From WHTK01 sp965197795 (GTDB lineage Bacteria; Chloroflexota; Dehalococcoidia; DSTF01; WHTK01): DNA of 64,000 nucleotides. The translations under genes were made by a program, and so were the position numbers. Of the stretch, positions 36,150 to 45,543 are shown piece by piece (positions within the stretch are counted from its first letter, which is position 1; every line of letters begins with the position of its first letter). The notes under the pieces are model-generated. The model was not told the origin of the DNA. It worked only from the letters and a program-made list of their open reading frames with translations, and searched no databases. The stretch is from positions 1,674,001 to 1,738,000 of the forward strand of contig OZ240228.1 in the NCBI GenBank assembly GCA_965197795.1, in the 5' to 3' direction.

Positions 36150-37331
36150 ATGTCAATGAAAATGCCTACTGACTACACCATAGGCTACGAAAAGGCCCGC
36201 GCGGTCGCGCCCGACATCGCGGACAAATACATCGCGCACACATTCATTGGAGACCCGCTGGGCGAAGCGATGATGGAAGACCTCGCGGAGTTTACTCCCC
36301 AAGAGTCAGAGCGGCTCATCCAAGCAGCTATGAATCAGGAAGGCGAGGAGGCTCTGAGGAACGCGCCGGCCTCGCTGCGAGAATTCTTCAGAGACGCGGA
36401 AACTCCGCCGGAGTGGCTCGACTATGCAGCATTCGCTCCGGGCGTCCGCATGTTTCACAGAAACTCGCAGGTTATCCTGGGGGCATTCGTCGCAGGCGTC
36501 CTGATAGAAGGCTTTACAACGAACATAGCAAAGTCCTTCTTCATCACCGGGCGGGTGCGTGACCAGGGCGTCAGGCGTTTGGGGCAGAATAACCGTCACA
36601 TGATGGAGATATTCCTTCCCAACGGCATGTACAGGTACGGAGACGGCTGGAAGCTTTCGGTCCGTATTAGACTCGTTCACGCACGGATGAGACGCCTCTT
36701 GAACAACTCGGAGGACTGGGACACCGAAGCCTGGGGTGTGCCGATTAGCGCTGCCCATTTGGGTTATGCCATTTCCGCTTTCTCGGCAAGGCTGCTGAGG
36801 CACGCGAAAACCTTGGGTGCCAAGTACACCGACGAAGAGTACGCGAGCTTCATGGCCGTTTGGCGCTACTCCGGTCACCTGATGGGCATTCCTGAGACCA
36901 TCCTGTTCCGTGATGCCGATGAGGCCCTGAAACTGTATGGCATCGGCCAAGTGTGCGAGCCCGATTCCCCAATTGAATCGGTCGTGATGGCGCACTCCCT
37001 GGTCAACTCGGCTCCGTTGATCGCTGGGAAGACCGATCCGGCCGCCCGCCGGACTTTGGCGGAGTATATATACCGTGTTTCCCGCGGGCTCATCGGAAGA
37101 GATGTTGCCGAGTCACTGTGGTATCCGCCACTTTCCGCATTTGGAGCTATCTGGTGGTTCAAGATGCAGCAGCGTTATGGTCACATCCTGGATAAGCTGC
37201 TCCCGGGCCGTCGCCAAAACAGCAACTTCACCAGCTTCACGTCCTTGCTCGATACCTCCTTGTTCGACGAGGAGGGAATCCGCTACACGTTGCCCGACCG
37301 CGTTTACGCGGAAGAGTCCACCAAGTGGTGA
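36150..37331 (+). CDS. MpaB / latex-clearing-type oxygenase (DUF2236)
   Basis: A 393-residue, mainly helical protein with the DUF2236 pattern: an Arg-His helix RIRLVHARMRRLLNN for the heme pocket, GVPISAAHLGYAISAFSARL, the YSGHLMGIPE segment, and a C-terminal SLWYPPLSAFGAIWWFKMQQ. Family members are heme b oxygenases such as rubber oxygenase Lcp, which cleaves double bonds of polyisoprene, and fungal MpaB, which cleaves a farnesyl chain. It starts 24 bases after the transporter stop and precedes dxs, so a polyprenyl or squalene substrate is attractive but unproven. Confidence 0.8.
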   Translation: MSMKMPTDYTIGYEKARAVAPDIADKYIAHTFIGDPLGEAMMEDLAEFTPQESERLIQAAMNQEGEEALRNAPASLREFFRDAETPPEWLDYAAFAPGVRMFHRNSQVILGAFVAGVLIEGFTTNIAKSFFITGRVRDQGVRRLGQNNRHMMEIFLPNGMYRYGDGWKLSVRIRLVHARMRRLLNNSEDWDTEAWGVPISAAHLGYAISAFSARLLRHAKTLGAKYTDEEYASFMAVWRYSGHLMGIPETILFRDADEALKLYGIGQVCEPDSPIESVVMAHSLVNSAPLIAGKTDPAARRTLAEYIYRVSRGLIGRDVAESLWYPPLSAFGAIWWFKMQQRYGHILDKLLPGRRQNSNFTSFTSLLDTSLFDEEGIRYTLPDRVYAEESTKW

Positions 37332-37420
37332 TGCACGCAGGGCTCCAGCGCACGAGGCATGAAGCCTGCCAGGTGCGGGCCTCTAGGGCCGCAGTCGGGA
37401 CTCCGTAAGGAGGTGCTCAC

Positions 37421-39340
37421 ATGGTAAACCGTCTCTTGGACCAGATCGATGCGCCGAGCGACCTGAAGTCCTTGACCCGAGAAGAGCTGGGCCAGGTTGC
37501 GCAAGAGGTCCGTAATACCATCATCTCCGTGATAACCGAGCGCGGCGGCCACTTGGCCTCGAACCTGGGCGTCGTTGAGCTTACCCTCGCCCTGCACCGC
37601 GTTTTCGACAGTCCCACGGACAGGATAGTCTGGGACACCACCAACCAGACCTACACGCACAAGCTGGTGACGGGGCGGCGCGACGAGTTCAAGGATATCC
37701 GCTCGGAGGGTGGACCGTCCGGCTTCGGGGAGCCTAGCGAAAGCCCGCACGACACCCTCTGCGCGGGCCACGCCGGCACAGGACTTTCTATCGCCCTGGG
37801 CATAGCGCAAGGAGCGGCGAAGCGTCGCCGGGCAAACTCATGGACCATCGCGGTAGCCGGGGACGGGGCAATGACCTCCGGATCGAGCTTCGAAGCGCTC
37901 AACAACATCGTGCACCTCAACCCGGAAAAGCTAGTCGTCGTTCTCAACGACAACGGGATGTCCATCTCTGAGAACATCGGCTTCCTCACCAACTGGCGCA
38001 AGCGAGTGCTCACCCATCCGGAATACCAGGCGATGATTGGGCGCATGAAGGCGCTTTCGAAGAGAGCGCCCACCGGCGACATGGTCTACCGGCTCGTCAA
38101 GAGGTTCGGTGGCGGGCTCGATAGCATTATCGTGCCCACCACGTTCTGGACCGAGGTGGGATTCCAATACCTCGGCCCCGTGGACGGCCACGACTTCAAG
38201 CAGCTCGAAGAGGCCCTCTGGCAAGCCAGAATACCCACCGGCGCAGTCCCTCTGGTCCACGTGGTGACGCACAAGGGGCACGGCTACGAGCCTGCCGAGG
38301 ACGACCCGGTCAAGTTCCATCAGCCAAGCTCGCCTCTTGGGGCCTCATCAGGAGCGCCCACCTACTCGAAAGTATTTGCCCAGACCCTCAAACGCCTCAT
38401 GCACCAGGACGAGTTCGTCATCGGTATTTCCGCTGCGATGCTCGAAGGCACCGGGCTGGAGGAGGTGCGGAGCGAGTTCCCCGACAGAGTCTTCGACGTC
38501 GGCATCGCGGAGCAGCACGCTGTCAGCATGGGGGCGGGCATGGCCTCCGCCGGCCTCAATCCTTTCGTCTCCATCTACTCTACCTTCCTCCAGCGGGCCT
38601 TCGATCAGGTGGTCTATGACGTCTGTCTGCAGAACCTGCCCGTAACGCTGATTGCTGATCGTGCGGGCATCGTGGGTGAGGACGGCAAGACCCACCACGG
38701 CGCGTTCGACATCTCATACCTGCGGTGTATCCCCAACGTCGTCGTTGCGGCGCCAATGGACGAAAACGACCTGCAGCATCTCGTCTACACCGCCTACAAA
38801 CATCCGGGCCCCTTCGCTATCCGCATCCCCAGGGGCGCCGCCGCCGGCGTGCCGCTCGACAAGGACCTCAGGGAGCTACCGCTCGGCCGGGGCTCCGTGG
38901 TCCGGGAGGGCCGCGACATCGTAATCCTGGGTCTGGGCAAGGCGGCCAACGCAGCCGTCGACGCAGCAGCACTGCTCGCCGAGTATGGCATTGGATGCGG
39001 CGTCGTGAACCCGCGCTTCGTGAAGCCACTCGATACCGCTCTGCTCATAGACGTAGCGCGCAGCACCCACCGTATCGTCACCGTCGAAGAAAACGTGCTG
39101 GCCGGAGGGTTCGGCTCTGCCGTACTCGAAGCCATCGTCGAGGCCGGATTGGATGACGTTTCGGTCCACCGCATCGGCTTCCCGGACTCTTTCATCGAGC
39201 ACAGCACCGCAGACGCCCAGAGGCGCCGGCTGGAGCTGGACGCAGAGGGCATCGCCCAGCAGGTTTTGAATGCCTTCTTCCCCGAAGCGTCTCCGCAGGG
39301 GAATCGGACCCAGGCCAGCCGGGAGGCTGCGGCCGGATAG
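37421..39340 (+). CDS. dxs: 1-deoxy-D-xylulose-5-phosphate synthase (DXS), variant active-site motif
   Basis: A 639-residue ThDP enzyme. Cofactor motif AGDGAMTSGSSFEALNNIVH, hinge VLNDNGMSISENIGFLTNW, YLGPVDGHDFKQLEEAL, transketolase pyrimidine-domain VGIAEQHAVSMGAGMASAG with the ThDP Glu, DRAGIVGEDGKTHHGAFD, and a C-terminal transketolase domain are all present. In canonical DXS the N-terminal motif reads DVGHQ-Y-HK-LTGR. Here it is DTTNQTYTHKLVTGR (about residues 71-85), so the first His is Asn. The second conserved His (CAGHAGTGLSIALG) remains. A strong AAGGAGGTG precedes the ATG. Ordinary DXS length. Confidence 0.85.
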   Translation: MVNRLLDQIDAPSDLKSLTREELGQVAQEVRNTIISVITERGGHLASNLGVVELTLALHRVFDSPTDRIVWDTTNQTYTHKLVTGRRDEFKDIRSEGGPSGFGEPSESPHDTLCAGHAGTGLSIALGIAQGAAKRRRANSWTIAVAGDGAMTSGSSFEALNNIVHLNPEKLVVVLNDNGMSISENIGFLTNWRKRVLTHPEYQAMIGRMKALSKRAPTGDMVYRLVKRFGGGLDSIIVPTTFWTEVGFQYLGPVDGHDFKQLEEALWQARIPTGAVPLVHVVTHKGHGYEPAEDDPVKFHQPSSPLGASSGAPTYSKVFAQTLKRLMHQDEFVIGISAAMLEGTGLEEVRSEFPDRVFDVGIAEQHAVSMGAGMASAGLNPFVSIYSTFLQRAFDQVVYDVCLQNLPVTLIADRAGIVGEDGKTHHGAFDISYLRCIPNVVVAAPMDENDLQHLVYTAYKHPGPFAIRIPRGAAAGVPLDKDLRELPLGRGSVVREGRDIVILGLGKAANAAVDAAALLAEYGIGCGVVNPRFVKPLDTALLIDVARSTHRIVTVEENVLAGGFGSAVLEAIVEAGLDDVSVHRIGFPDSFIEHSTADAQRRRLELDAEGIAQQVLNAFFPEASPQGNRTQASREAAAG

Positions 39341-39524
39341 GCGACGCGACGCACAGCATCCCACAAACTCTTCTGTCTTTCCACCTTCTACGACCTCCCC
39401 AGGAAGCACTGGCGTCACCTCCGCACGACGGACCGGTAGAGTCGCCCTTCGCTGCCCTTGGACCTCGGTCCGAGGTGCCAAGCGCTGCAAGCGGGTCGAC
39501 CAGACCGTAGCAGGTCTGGAAGAC

Positions 39525-39653
39525 GTGTTGATGGTTGACGAACAGCGTTTCAGGCGCCTGAAGGCCCCTGAGCTGATGGGGGGCGTCTATCTCGGCGCAC
39601 AGTGTGTGGATGGAAGCGTCATTGAGTCAACGGCTGAGGAGGTCGCCGCCTGA
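39525..39653 (+). pseudogene. C-terminal scrap, possibly of an IS256-type transposase
   Basis: LMVDEQRFRRLKAPELMGGV followed by YLGAQCVDGSVIE…VAA ends at TGA 39651-39653. The RFRRLKAPEL pattern recalls IS256-type C-termini. Nothing upstream in frame supports more of it. It fills part of the dxs-ispH gap. Confidence 0.3.
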
Positions 39654-39731
39654 CCCTGCTTGCACTCCTGTTGCGTAACCTCCAGGGACCGTGATAGATT
39701 TTGCTCGACGTCGGTCAAAGGGGAGGAAGTC

Positions 39732-40631
39732 ATGAAGGTCTACCTCGCTGCGCCACGCGGCTTCTGCGCCGGCGTAGATAGAGCGGTTGAGGTGGTCGAG
39801 GCCGCCCTTGAGCGTTTCGGGCCCCCAGTGTACGTGAAACACCAGATCGTGCACAGCCAATATGTGGTCGACTCTTTGGAGGCGCGTGGGGCAGTGACCG
39901 TCGAAGACGTCCGGGACATCCCGGAAGGGGCCACCGTAGTCTTCTCGGCCCACGGCTCGCCGCCAGACGACTTCAAAGCGGCGCGAGACAGGAAGCTCAA
40001 CGTGATCGACGCGACATGCCCGCTCGTCACCAAGGTGCACAATGAGGCCCGGAAACATAGCCTGGAGGGCCGCAAGATTATTCTGGTGGGACACCGCGAC
40101 CACCAGGAGGTCAAAGGTACCACGGGTCAGGTGTCCATGGCTCTCGTGGACGACCGGGAACCTCTGGATCTGCCCGACTGGGGCGAGTCCACCGAGGTGA
40201 CCATTCTCACTCAGACCACCCTTTCGGTCGATGACGCGCGCCGGTCGGTCGAGTCTATCCAGGAACGCTTCTCCAAAGTCATCCTCCGTAATGATCTCTG
40301 CTATGCCACCACAAACCGTCAGGCCGCGGTGAAAGAGCTTTGCGAGTTGGCTGAGATCGTGCTCGTGGTCGGCGCCCCGAACAGCTCGAATTGCGCGGCA
40401 CTCCGCGAAGTTGCCAAGACCCAGGGTAGACCTGCCTACCTGATAGGCGGCCCGGAGGAGCTGGATCCCAGTTGGCTGGCGGGCGTCGAGTCGGTGGGAA
40501 TAACCTCGGGTGCGTCGACCCCCGAGATTCTTGTTGACAGGCTCCTCGAACTGCTCCGGCCGGACGAGGTCACGCACGTCCAGAGCGTCCAAGAGGATGT
40601 GAAATTCGCCCTCCCGCGCGAGCTGTGCTAG
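39732..40631 (+). CDS. ispH: 4-hydroxy-3-methylbut-2-enyl diphosphate reductase
   Basis: A 299-residue LytB/IspH from ATG 39732 (GGGAGGAAG upstream). The three 4Fe-4S cysteines are in PRGFCAGVDRA, DATCPLVTKVH and NDLCYATTNRQ. The conserved His residues in KHQIVHSQYVV and VGHRDHQEVKG, and the SSN substrate motif in VGAPNSSNCAALRE are present. It makes IPP and DMAPP in the last step of the MEP pathway, whose first enzyme is encoded upstream. Confidence 0.95.
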   Translation: MKVYLAAPRGFCAGVDRAVEVVEAALERFGPPVYVKHQIVHSQYVVDSLEARGAVTVEDVRDIPEGATVVFSAHGSPPDDFKAARDRKLNVIDATCPLVTKVHNEARKHSLEGRKIILVGHRDHQEVKGTTGQVSMALVDDREPLDLPDWGESTEVTILTQTTLSVDDARRSVESIQERFSKVILRNDLCYATTNRQAAVKELCELAEIVLVVGAPNSSNCAALREVAKTQGRPAYLIGGPEELDPSWLAGVESVGITSGASTPEILVDRLLELLRPDEVTHVQSVQEDVKFALPRELC

Positions 40632-40698
40632 ACCCGTCGGCTCACATAGAGTTGGACATGCCCCGGCCCAGGGAGGTTCTGGTTCAGGTCATCGGCGA

Positions 40699-41601
40699 AT
40701 GATGGGAGGGCGACATGGACTCTCTTGCAGGGCCGCCAGCGGCCGGTGGAGCGTCGAGGAATCGTACGAGTACTGCCGAAATCTTGCCAAGTCTCACTAC
40801 GAGAACTTCACCGTCGGCTCATGGTTCCTTCCCAAGGAGAAACAGCGTCACGTCTACGCCGTCTACGCCTTCTGCCGCTTTGTGGATGACCTGGGAGACG
40901 AGCCCCAGGGGGACCGCCTGAGCCTCTTGGCCTCGTGGGAGGAGGAGCTGCTCAGCTCCTACGACTCCCGCCCGGACCATCCCATCACCGTGGCCCTTGG
41001 GGAGACGATTCGCCGTTTCCATATCCCCCGGGAGCCGTTCCTGAAGCTCATAGAGGCTAACCGCATCGACCAGAGGGCCCATCGCCACCGGACCCATGGG
41101 GACCTGTTGCACTACTGCGACCACTCCGCCAATCCGGTCGGGCGCCTGTTCCTCTATCTGTTTGGATACAGGGATGAGGAGAGACAGCGCCTGGCCGATG
41201 CCACCTGCACTGCGCTCCAGCTCACCAACTTCTGGCAGGATGTGCGTCGAGACCTGGAAATGGGTCGCGTCTACATCCCCCAGGAGGACATGGAGCGCTT
41301 CGGATACCCGGAGGAGCGGCTGCAGGCCGGTGTGGCGGACGAGGCCTTCCGGGACCTGATGCGATTCCAGGTGGACCGCGCCAGGGCTCTCTTCGACCAA
41401 GGCGCAAGGCTGGTGGATATGGTGGATGGGGCTGCCCGGTTGGACATCGCCCTCTTTACCATGGGGGGGCTGCACATCCTGAAGGCTATCGAGCGCCGGG
41501 GATACGACGTTCTCCGCAGCCGCCCAACCCTTTCTAAGGCTGCCAAGGCGCGGCTCCTCGTGAGCACAGCGGCCAGGCTGAAGCTGAAGAGAAGAATCTG
41601 A
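40699..41601 (+). CDS. hpnC: squalene synthase HpnC
   Basis: A 300-residue squalene/phytoene-synthase-type enzyme: YAFCRFVDDLGDEPQGD and QLTNFWQDVRRDLEMGRVYI are the two Asp-rich motifs, and the N-terminal SHYENFTVGSWFLP is typical of HpnC. HpnC converts presqualene diphosphate to hydroxysqualene. The start is unclear. ATG 40699/40702 is in frame, but a better Shine-Dalgarno (GGGAGGG) lies before an out-of-frame ATG at 40715, hinting at a small indel just before the domain. Confidence 0.9.
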   Translation: MMGGRHGLSCRAASGRWSVEESYEYCRNLAKSHYENFTVGSWFLPKEKQRHVYAVYAFCRFVDDLGDEPQGDRLSLLASWEEELLSSYDSRPDHPITVALGETIRRFHIPREPFLKLIEANRIDQRAHRHRTHGDLLHYCDHSANPVGRLFLYLFGYRDEERQRLADATCTALQLTNFWQDVRRDLEMGRVYIPQEDMERFGYPEERLQAGVADEAFRDLMRFQVDRARALFDQGARLVDMVDGAARLDIALFTMGGLHILKAIERRGYDVLRSRPTLSKAAKARLLVSTAARLKLKRRI

Positions 41602-41631
41602 ACATCCCACCACTAGCGTCGGGAGACCTTC

Positions 41632-42504
41632 ATGGCCAGGGAGTTGGACCAGGCGTACGAGTACTGTCGTAGACTCACCAAGGAGCGAGCCAAGAACTTC
41701 TACTACGCCTTCGTGACCCTGCCCACCAGAAAGCGCAGGGCCATATACGCCGCCTACGCCTTCTGCCGTCTGTGCGACGACGCTACGGACGACTTCACGG
41801 ACGCCGAGGAGAAGCTGCGGCTGGTCGCCGAGCAGCGTGAAGGACTTGCCAAGACCTACGTCGGCGCGCCTGAGGGACAGGTGTTCCTTGCCATGGAGGA
41901 CGCCATCAACACCTATAACATTCCCCTGGAGTACCTGGAGGAGGTGATCAACGGTGTTGAGATGGACATCTCCAAGACGCGGTACTCCACCTTTGAGGAG
42001 CTGAGGGAGTACTGCTATCGGGTGGCCTCCTCGGTAGGCCTCATCTGCATCGAGATATTCGGGTACGAGGACCCCAGAGCCAGGGACTACGCAGTGGACT
42101 TGGGTCTGGCTATGCAGTTGACCAATATCCTCCGGGATGTGGAGGAGGACATCGGGCGAGGCAGGGTGTACATACCGCAGGAAGACCTGGACCGATTCGG
42201 CTGCTCTGAGGAGGACATCTTCCTGAAAAGGATCAACGACAGCTTCAGAGGCCTCATGAGGTTTCAGGTCGAGCGCGCCCGGGACTATTTCACGAGGGGC
42301 GAGAGGCTGCTGCCCCTGCTGTCGGCTCGTTCCAGGGCCTGCCCGGCGGTGCTCCACGGGACATACAGCCGCCTTCTGGACCGCATAGAGGCTTCGGGTT
42401 ACAATGTGTTCGGCCGAAGGATAAGTCTTAGCACCAGGGAAAAGCTTGTACTGATGGCAAGGCTATGGGTGAACGGAATGGCGGCAAGGGCCGCGGGAAA
42501 GTAG
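41632..42504 (+). CDS. hpnD: presqualene diphosphate synthase HpnD
   Basis: A 290-residue paralogue of HpnC: CRLCDDATDDFTDAEEK and QLTNILRDVEEDIGRGRVYI carry the two diphosphate-Mg motifs. The order C-D-E and NFYYAFVTLP near the N-terminus identify it as HpnD, which condenses two farnesyl diphosphates to presqualene diphosphate. The C-terminus overlaps the hpnE start by 40 bases. Confidence 0.92.
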   Translation: MARELDQAYEYCRRLTKERAKNFYYAFVTLPTRKRRAIYAAYAFCRLCDDATDDFTDAEEKLRLVAEQREGLAKTYVGAPEGQVFLAMEDAINTYNIPLEYLEEVINGVEMDISKTRYSTFEELREYCYRVASSVGLICIEIFGYEDPRARDYAVDLGLAMQLTNILRDVEEDIGRGRVYIPQEDLDRFGCSEEDIFLKRINDSFRGLMRFQVERARDYFTRGERLLPLLSARSRACPAVLHGTYSRLLDRIEASGYNVFGRRISLSTREKLVLMARLWVNGMAARAAGK

Positions 42505-43841
42505 TCGTTGTCGGCGGCGGGCTGGCTGGGATGGCGGCCGCCTGCCAGCTGGCCGACCGCGGCCATCCGGTGCTCCTGATGGAGAAGCGGCCCTTCCTGG
42601 GCGGGAGGGCGTTCTCCTTTCCGGAACCCGACACGGGCCAGGAGATAGATAACGGCCAGCACGTCTTCCTGCGCTGCTGTACGGCGTACGTCGGCTTCCT
42701 GGAGAAGCTGGGAGCCCTCCACAACATCCATATCCCCTCAGAGCTGGATGTCCCCATCCTCGGCTATTCCGGAAAGAAAGGGGTACTTCGCAGCGCCAAT
42801 CTGCCCGCACCCTTTCACCTGGTGCCCTCTCTACTGAGCTACCCGTACCTGTCATGGGGGGAGAAGCTTCGGGTCCTCTACGGAGGCCTTTGTACCTATT
42901 TGACGAGGCGCCAGAGAGACTCGGGAAGGCTGAACGAAGAGACCTTCTCCGTCTGGCTGAAACGCCATCATCAGACCGGTCCAGCCATAGCCAGGTTCTG
43001 GAATCTCATCATCCTGCCCACCCTCAACGACGACATATCCGAAGTGAGCGCGGATATGGGGCTTATGGTATTTCAGGAGGGGGTGCTGAGGTCCAAGGAG
43101 AGCGCCGGCATTGGCTACGCCAAGGTGGGCCTCTCCGAGCTGGTCTCCGAGGCCGCCATCTCCTACATCTCTTCCAGGGGAGGAGAGGTGCTGCTGGGTA
43201 CTGGGGCCAGGGAGATCACGGTGGACGGCGACAGGGTATCCGGTGTCCAGACGTCGAATGGGACCGTAAAGGGCGACTGGTACGTCTCCGCCCTGCCCTC
43301 CTACGACTTCCTTGCCACGCTGCCGCCGCCCCTGGCAGACGGAGATTTCTTCTCCCGGGCCAAGGGATTGTCCTACTCACCTATCGTCGACGTGCACATC
43401 TGGTACGACCGCCCGGTGATGGATGAGGCCTTCTCCGGCTTTGTGGATAGCCCCGTACAGTGGGTGTTCAACAAGACCCGGATGCAGGGTGAGGAGGGGG
43501 CCTCCGGTCAGTACGTGTGCATCTCGCTTAGCGGTGCCTGGGAGTACGTGGATACGCCCAAACAGGAGATAAGGGAACTGTTCCTGGACGAGATGAGACG
43601 CCTCTTCCCCCAGGCTCGAGACGCCCAGGTGGTGCGCCTGCTGATTGTGAAGCAGCCCCGCGCCACCTTTCGCTCCCTTCCCGGCGTTGGTTCCCACCGG
43701 TTGCCCAGCGCGACGCCCATCTCCAACCTCTTCTTGGCCGGCGAGTGGGTCGACACCGGCTGGCCCGGTACAATGGAAGGGGCAGTCCGAAGCGGCCGGA
43801 CGGCGGCCGAGACTCTGGCTTCCAGGGAGCGGGGAAGGTGA
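42465..43841 (+). CDS. hpnE: hydroxysqualene dehydroxylase HpnE
   Basis: A 458-residue FAD amine-oxidase-type enzyme. The dinucleotide-binding fold is KVVVVGGGLAGMAAACQLAD followed by PVLLMEKRPFLGGRAFS; the C-terminal FAD motif is NLFLAGEWVDTGWPGTMEGA with VRSG. It removes the hydroxyl of hydroxysqualene to give squalene, completing the HpnC-HpnD-HpnE route. A carotenoid desaturase is the main alternative, but the neighbours decide. No squalene-hopene cyclase follows. Confidence 0.9.
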   Translation: MGERNGGKGRGKVVVVGGGLAGMAAACQLADRGHPVLLMEKRPFLGGRAFSFPEPDTGQEIDNGQHVFLRCCTAYVGFLEKLGALHNIHIPSELDVPILGYSGKKGVLRSANLPAPFHLVPSLLSYPYLSWGEKLRVLYGGLCTYLTRRQRDSGRLNEETFSVWLKRHHQTGPAIARFWNLIILPTLNDDISEVSADMGLMVFQEGVLRSKESAGIGYAKVGLSELVSEAAISYISSRGGEVLLGTGAREITVDGDRVSGVQTSNGTVKGDWYVSALPSYDFLATLPPPLADGDFFSRAKGLSYSPIVDVHIWYDRPVMDEAFSGFVDSPVQWVFNKTRMQGEEGASGQYVCISLSGAWEYVDTPKQEIRELFLDEMRRLFPQARDAQVVRLLIVKQPRATFRSLPGVGSHRLPSATPISNLFLAGEWVDTGWPGTMEGAVRSGRTAAETLASRERGR

Positions 43842-43898
43842 AAGCCCCATGCCTGCGTCCCATCGATTGTGTCCATGGGCGGGCTATGGCCCTTGTGA

Positions 43899-44168
43899 TC
43901 AGACGTGCTGGTCCACCAGGATTGGATTGCCGTCCGGGTCCAAAGCCACAAAGCTGGCCGGCCGTGTGCTGTTCTCGTCTGCTTCACTAACCAGGCCTAC
44001 GCCTTTCGCCTTCAGCTCTCGTTGCAGTTCACGCACGTCTGTAAAGGTATCAAGCGTCTCACCTTTGCCATCCCAACCTGGATTGAAGGTCAGTATGTTC
44101 TTCTCAAACATTCCCTGGAAGATGCCTATGGTGCAAACGCCGTTCCCGAGAATCTGCCAGCTCTCCAA
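43899..44168 (-). CDS. VOC-family (glyoxalase-like) protein
   Basis: An 89-residue protein with a single VOC half-domain: WQILGNGVCTIGIFQGMFEK, then ELQRELKAKGVGLVSEADEN and a final FVALDPDGNPILVDQH, the usual metal-binding or substrate strand. Most VOC proteins are ~120 residues, so the N-terminal strand may be missing. Substrate unknown. Confidence 0.7.
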   Translation of the reverse strand: MESWQILGNGVCTIGIFQGMFEKNILTFNPGWDGKGETLDTFTDVRELQRELKAKGVGLVSEADENSTRPASFVALDPDGNPILVDQHV

Positions 44169-44172
44169 AGGA

Positions 44173-45024
44173 TCACCTCCGAAGCTTCAAGGTTCTCTGC
44201 GGCCAGGCTAATCGAAAAGGCGTCAAGTTCCATGTCCCGTTCCTCCCATACAATACCGGCCACGCTTGTGCGGTTTCAGGTGGATCTAGCGTGCCAAGTC
44301 TACTCAACAACATATCCAGCCATCCCGGACTCGTCACCTTGGAGAGAAAGTACTGGAGGTGCTTCGGGGTCACCAAAAGCTGAACCACCGCTTCAACGTC
44401 GTTGGGTGACGGTGAGCCGACCCGCGCTAGCGCCTCGAGCTCCGCGTGTCTCATCTCTGGTGGCAGGAAGAGCTTTCGGAGGATGTCGAGACACCGCGGC
44501 CACAGCTCGTACGCATCTGCGACAGAGAGGTTTCCATGGAGCCCATTGTTGAGTTCATCGAGGAGGAGCTGGTATTCCCGAACCGGTGCCGTCCCTGCCG
44601 AGAGTTGTAGGCCTGTCCTATTGAGGATGACGGCAATCAGGCGCCGCTCGTGGATGCGCTCCTCCTGGGTGTGAAAACGCTCGAGGTCATCGACCCTCCC
44701 AAGCAGATCATCAAGTGCCCCTTTGCCATCATTGCCTGGGAAGCTGTCCGCCAGCTTATATTGAGTCGCTGAATCAACGACCTCACGAGATACTTTCCGC
44801 CACCTGCCCCCGTCATCGCCTCGGCCATCTGCGGAAGTTAGGATCGCCTGCATCGCCTCACGGAGGCAGTAGGCGATCGCTTCGCCAAGGCGAGGAGCTG
44901 ATTGCAGCTCGGAACAAAGCAATTCCTGGGCGGTCAACAGGAAGCTGATTGCTCGGCCACCGTGAACGCCGAACTCGGCATCCAGGTGAGCAAGCAGTGC
45001 AGGCTCAGGCTGACGCAACCCCAT
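44173..45024 (-). CDS. hypothetical helical protein, probably truncated
   Basis: A 283-residue protein. Largely helical: TAQELLCSELQSAPRLGEAI, DELNNGLHGNLSVADAYELW, CLDILRKLFLPPEMRHAELE, then LLVTPKHLQYFLSKVTSPGW-LDML and LDPPETAQAWPVLYG. The last part resembles the beginning of HEAT-like repeats in very large bacterial proteins, some linked to phage defence. The C-terminal ~25 residues look like read-through into unrelated sequence. A truncated N-terminus of such a protein is my best reading. Confidence 0.45.
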   Translation of the reverse strand: MGLRQPEPALLAHLDAEFGVHGGRAISFLLTAQELLCSELQSAPRLGEAIAYCLREAMQAILTSADGRGDDGGRWRKVSREVVDSATQYKLADSFPGNDGKGALDDLLGRVDDLERFHTQEERIHERRLIAVILNRTGLQLSAGTAPVREYQLLLDELNNGLHGNLSVADAYELWPRCLDILRKLFLPPEMRHAELEALARVGSPSPNDVEAVVQLLVTPKHLQYFLSKVTSPGWLDMLLSRLGTLDPPETAQAWPVLYGRNGTWNLTPFRLAWPQRTLKLRR

Positions 45025-45543
45025 GTATCATTCTAGCAACTGGATACGAGGCCGACTGCGACCGGCCGGACAGTCGACACACAGCCCACGCCCGCGCCGC
45101 ACCGGCGTCCGTCTCGGTGGGCCGGAGCAGCGAAGACGTCACCGCGAGGAAGACGCGGTTACGTGACCCTGCTTTTGCGATAGAACTACGTGTCCTGCTG
45201 GAAGGCTGGGAGGAGCCGACACAGGATGCCAGTCTCCGGTGAGAGGGTGGATGATCGCCCTGGCATCCACAAACGTTGAGGCACAACGTTGCGATGGGCA
45301 GTCGGGATTCGAAGTTCAACGTTCAATACACGGAGGTCATCAACGAGGGATCGGGGCGGCGAACCCAGGCGATGAAGAAACCGCTAGGGCCGTACCCGGC
45401 ACGTCAGCGCAAGGCCCTGACGGTGGGAAACACCAGGGTCATCCCGTCCTGGCCGAGTTCCTGCACCGCTTAGAGGGGCCGATCCACAGATGCAAGGAAG
45501 AGTATGCGTGACCTCCCCGGCCGTCGGTTGCCCGAACTGACTG
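45025..45543. other. no supported gene
   Basis: Short frames on both strands show no family resemblance. Confidence 0.4.

Noticed and set aside
40819..42357. 512-codon open frame on the minus strand
   Set aside because: Antisense of hpnC and hpnD, whose motifs are unambiguous on the plus strand.
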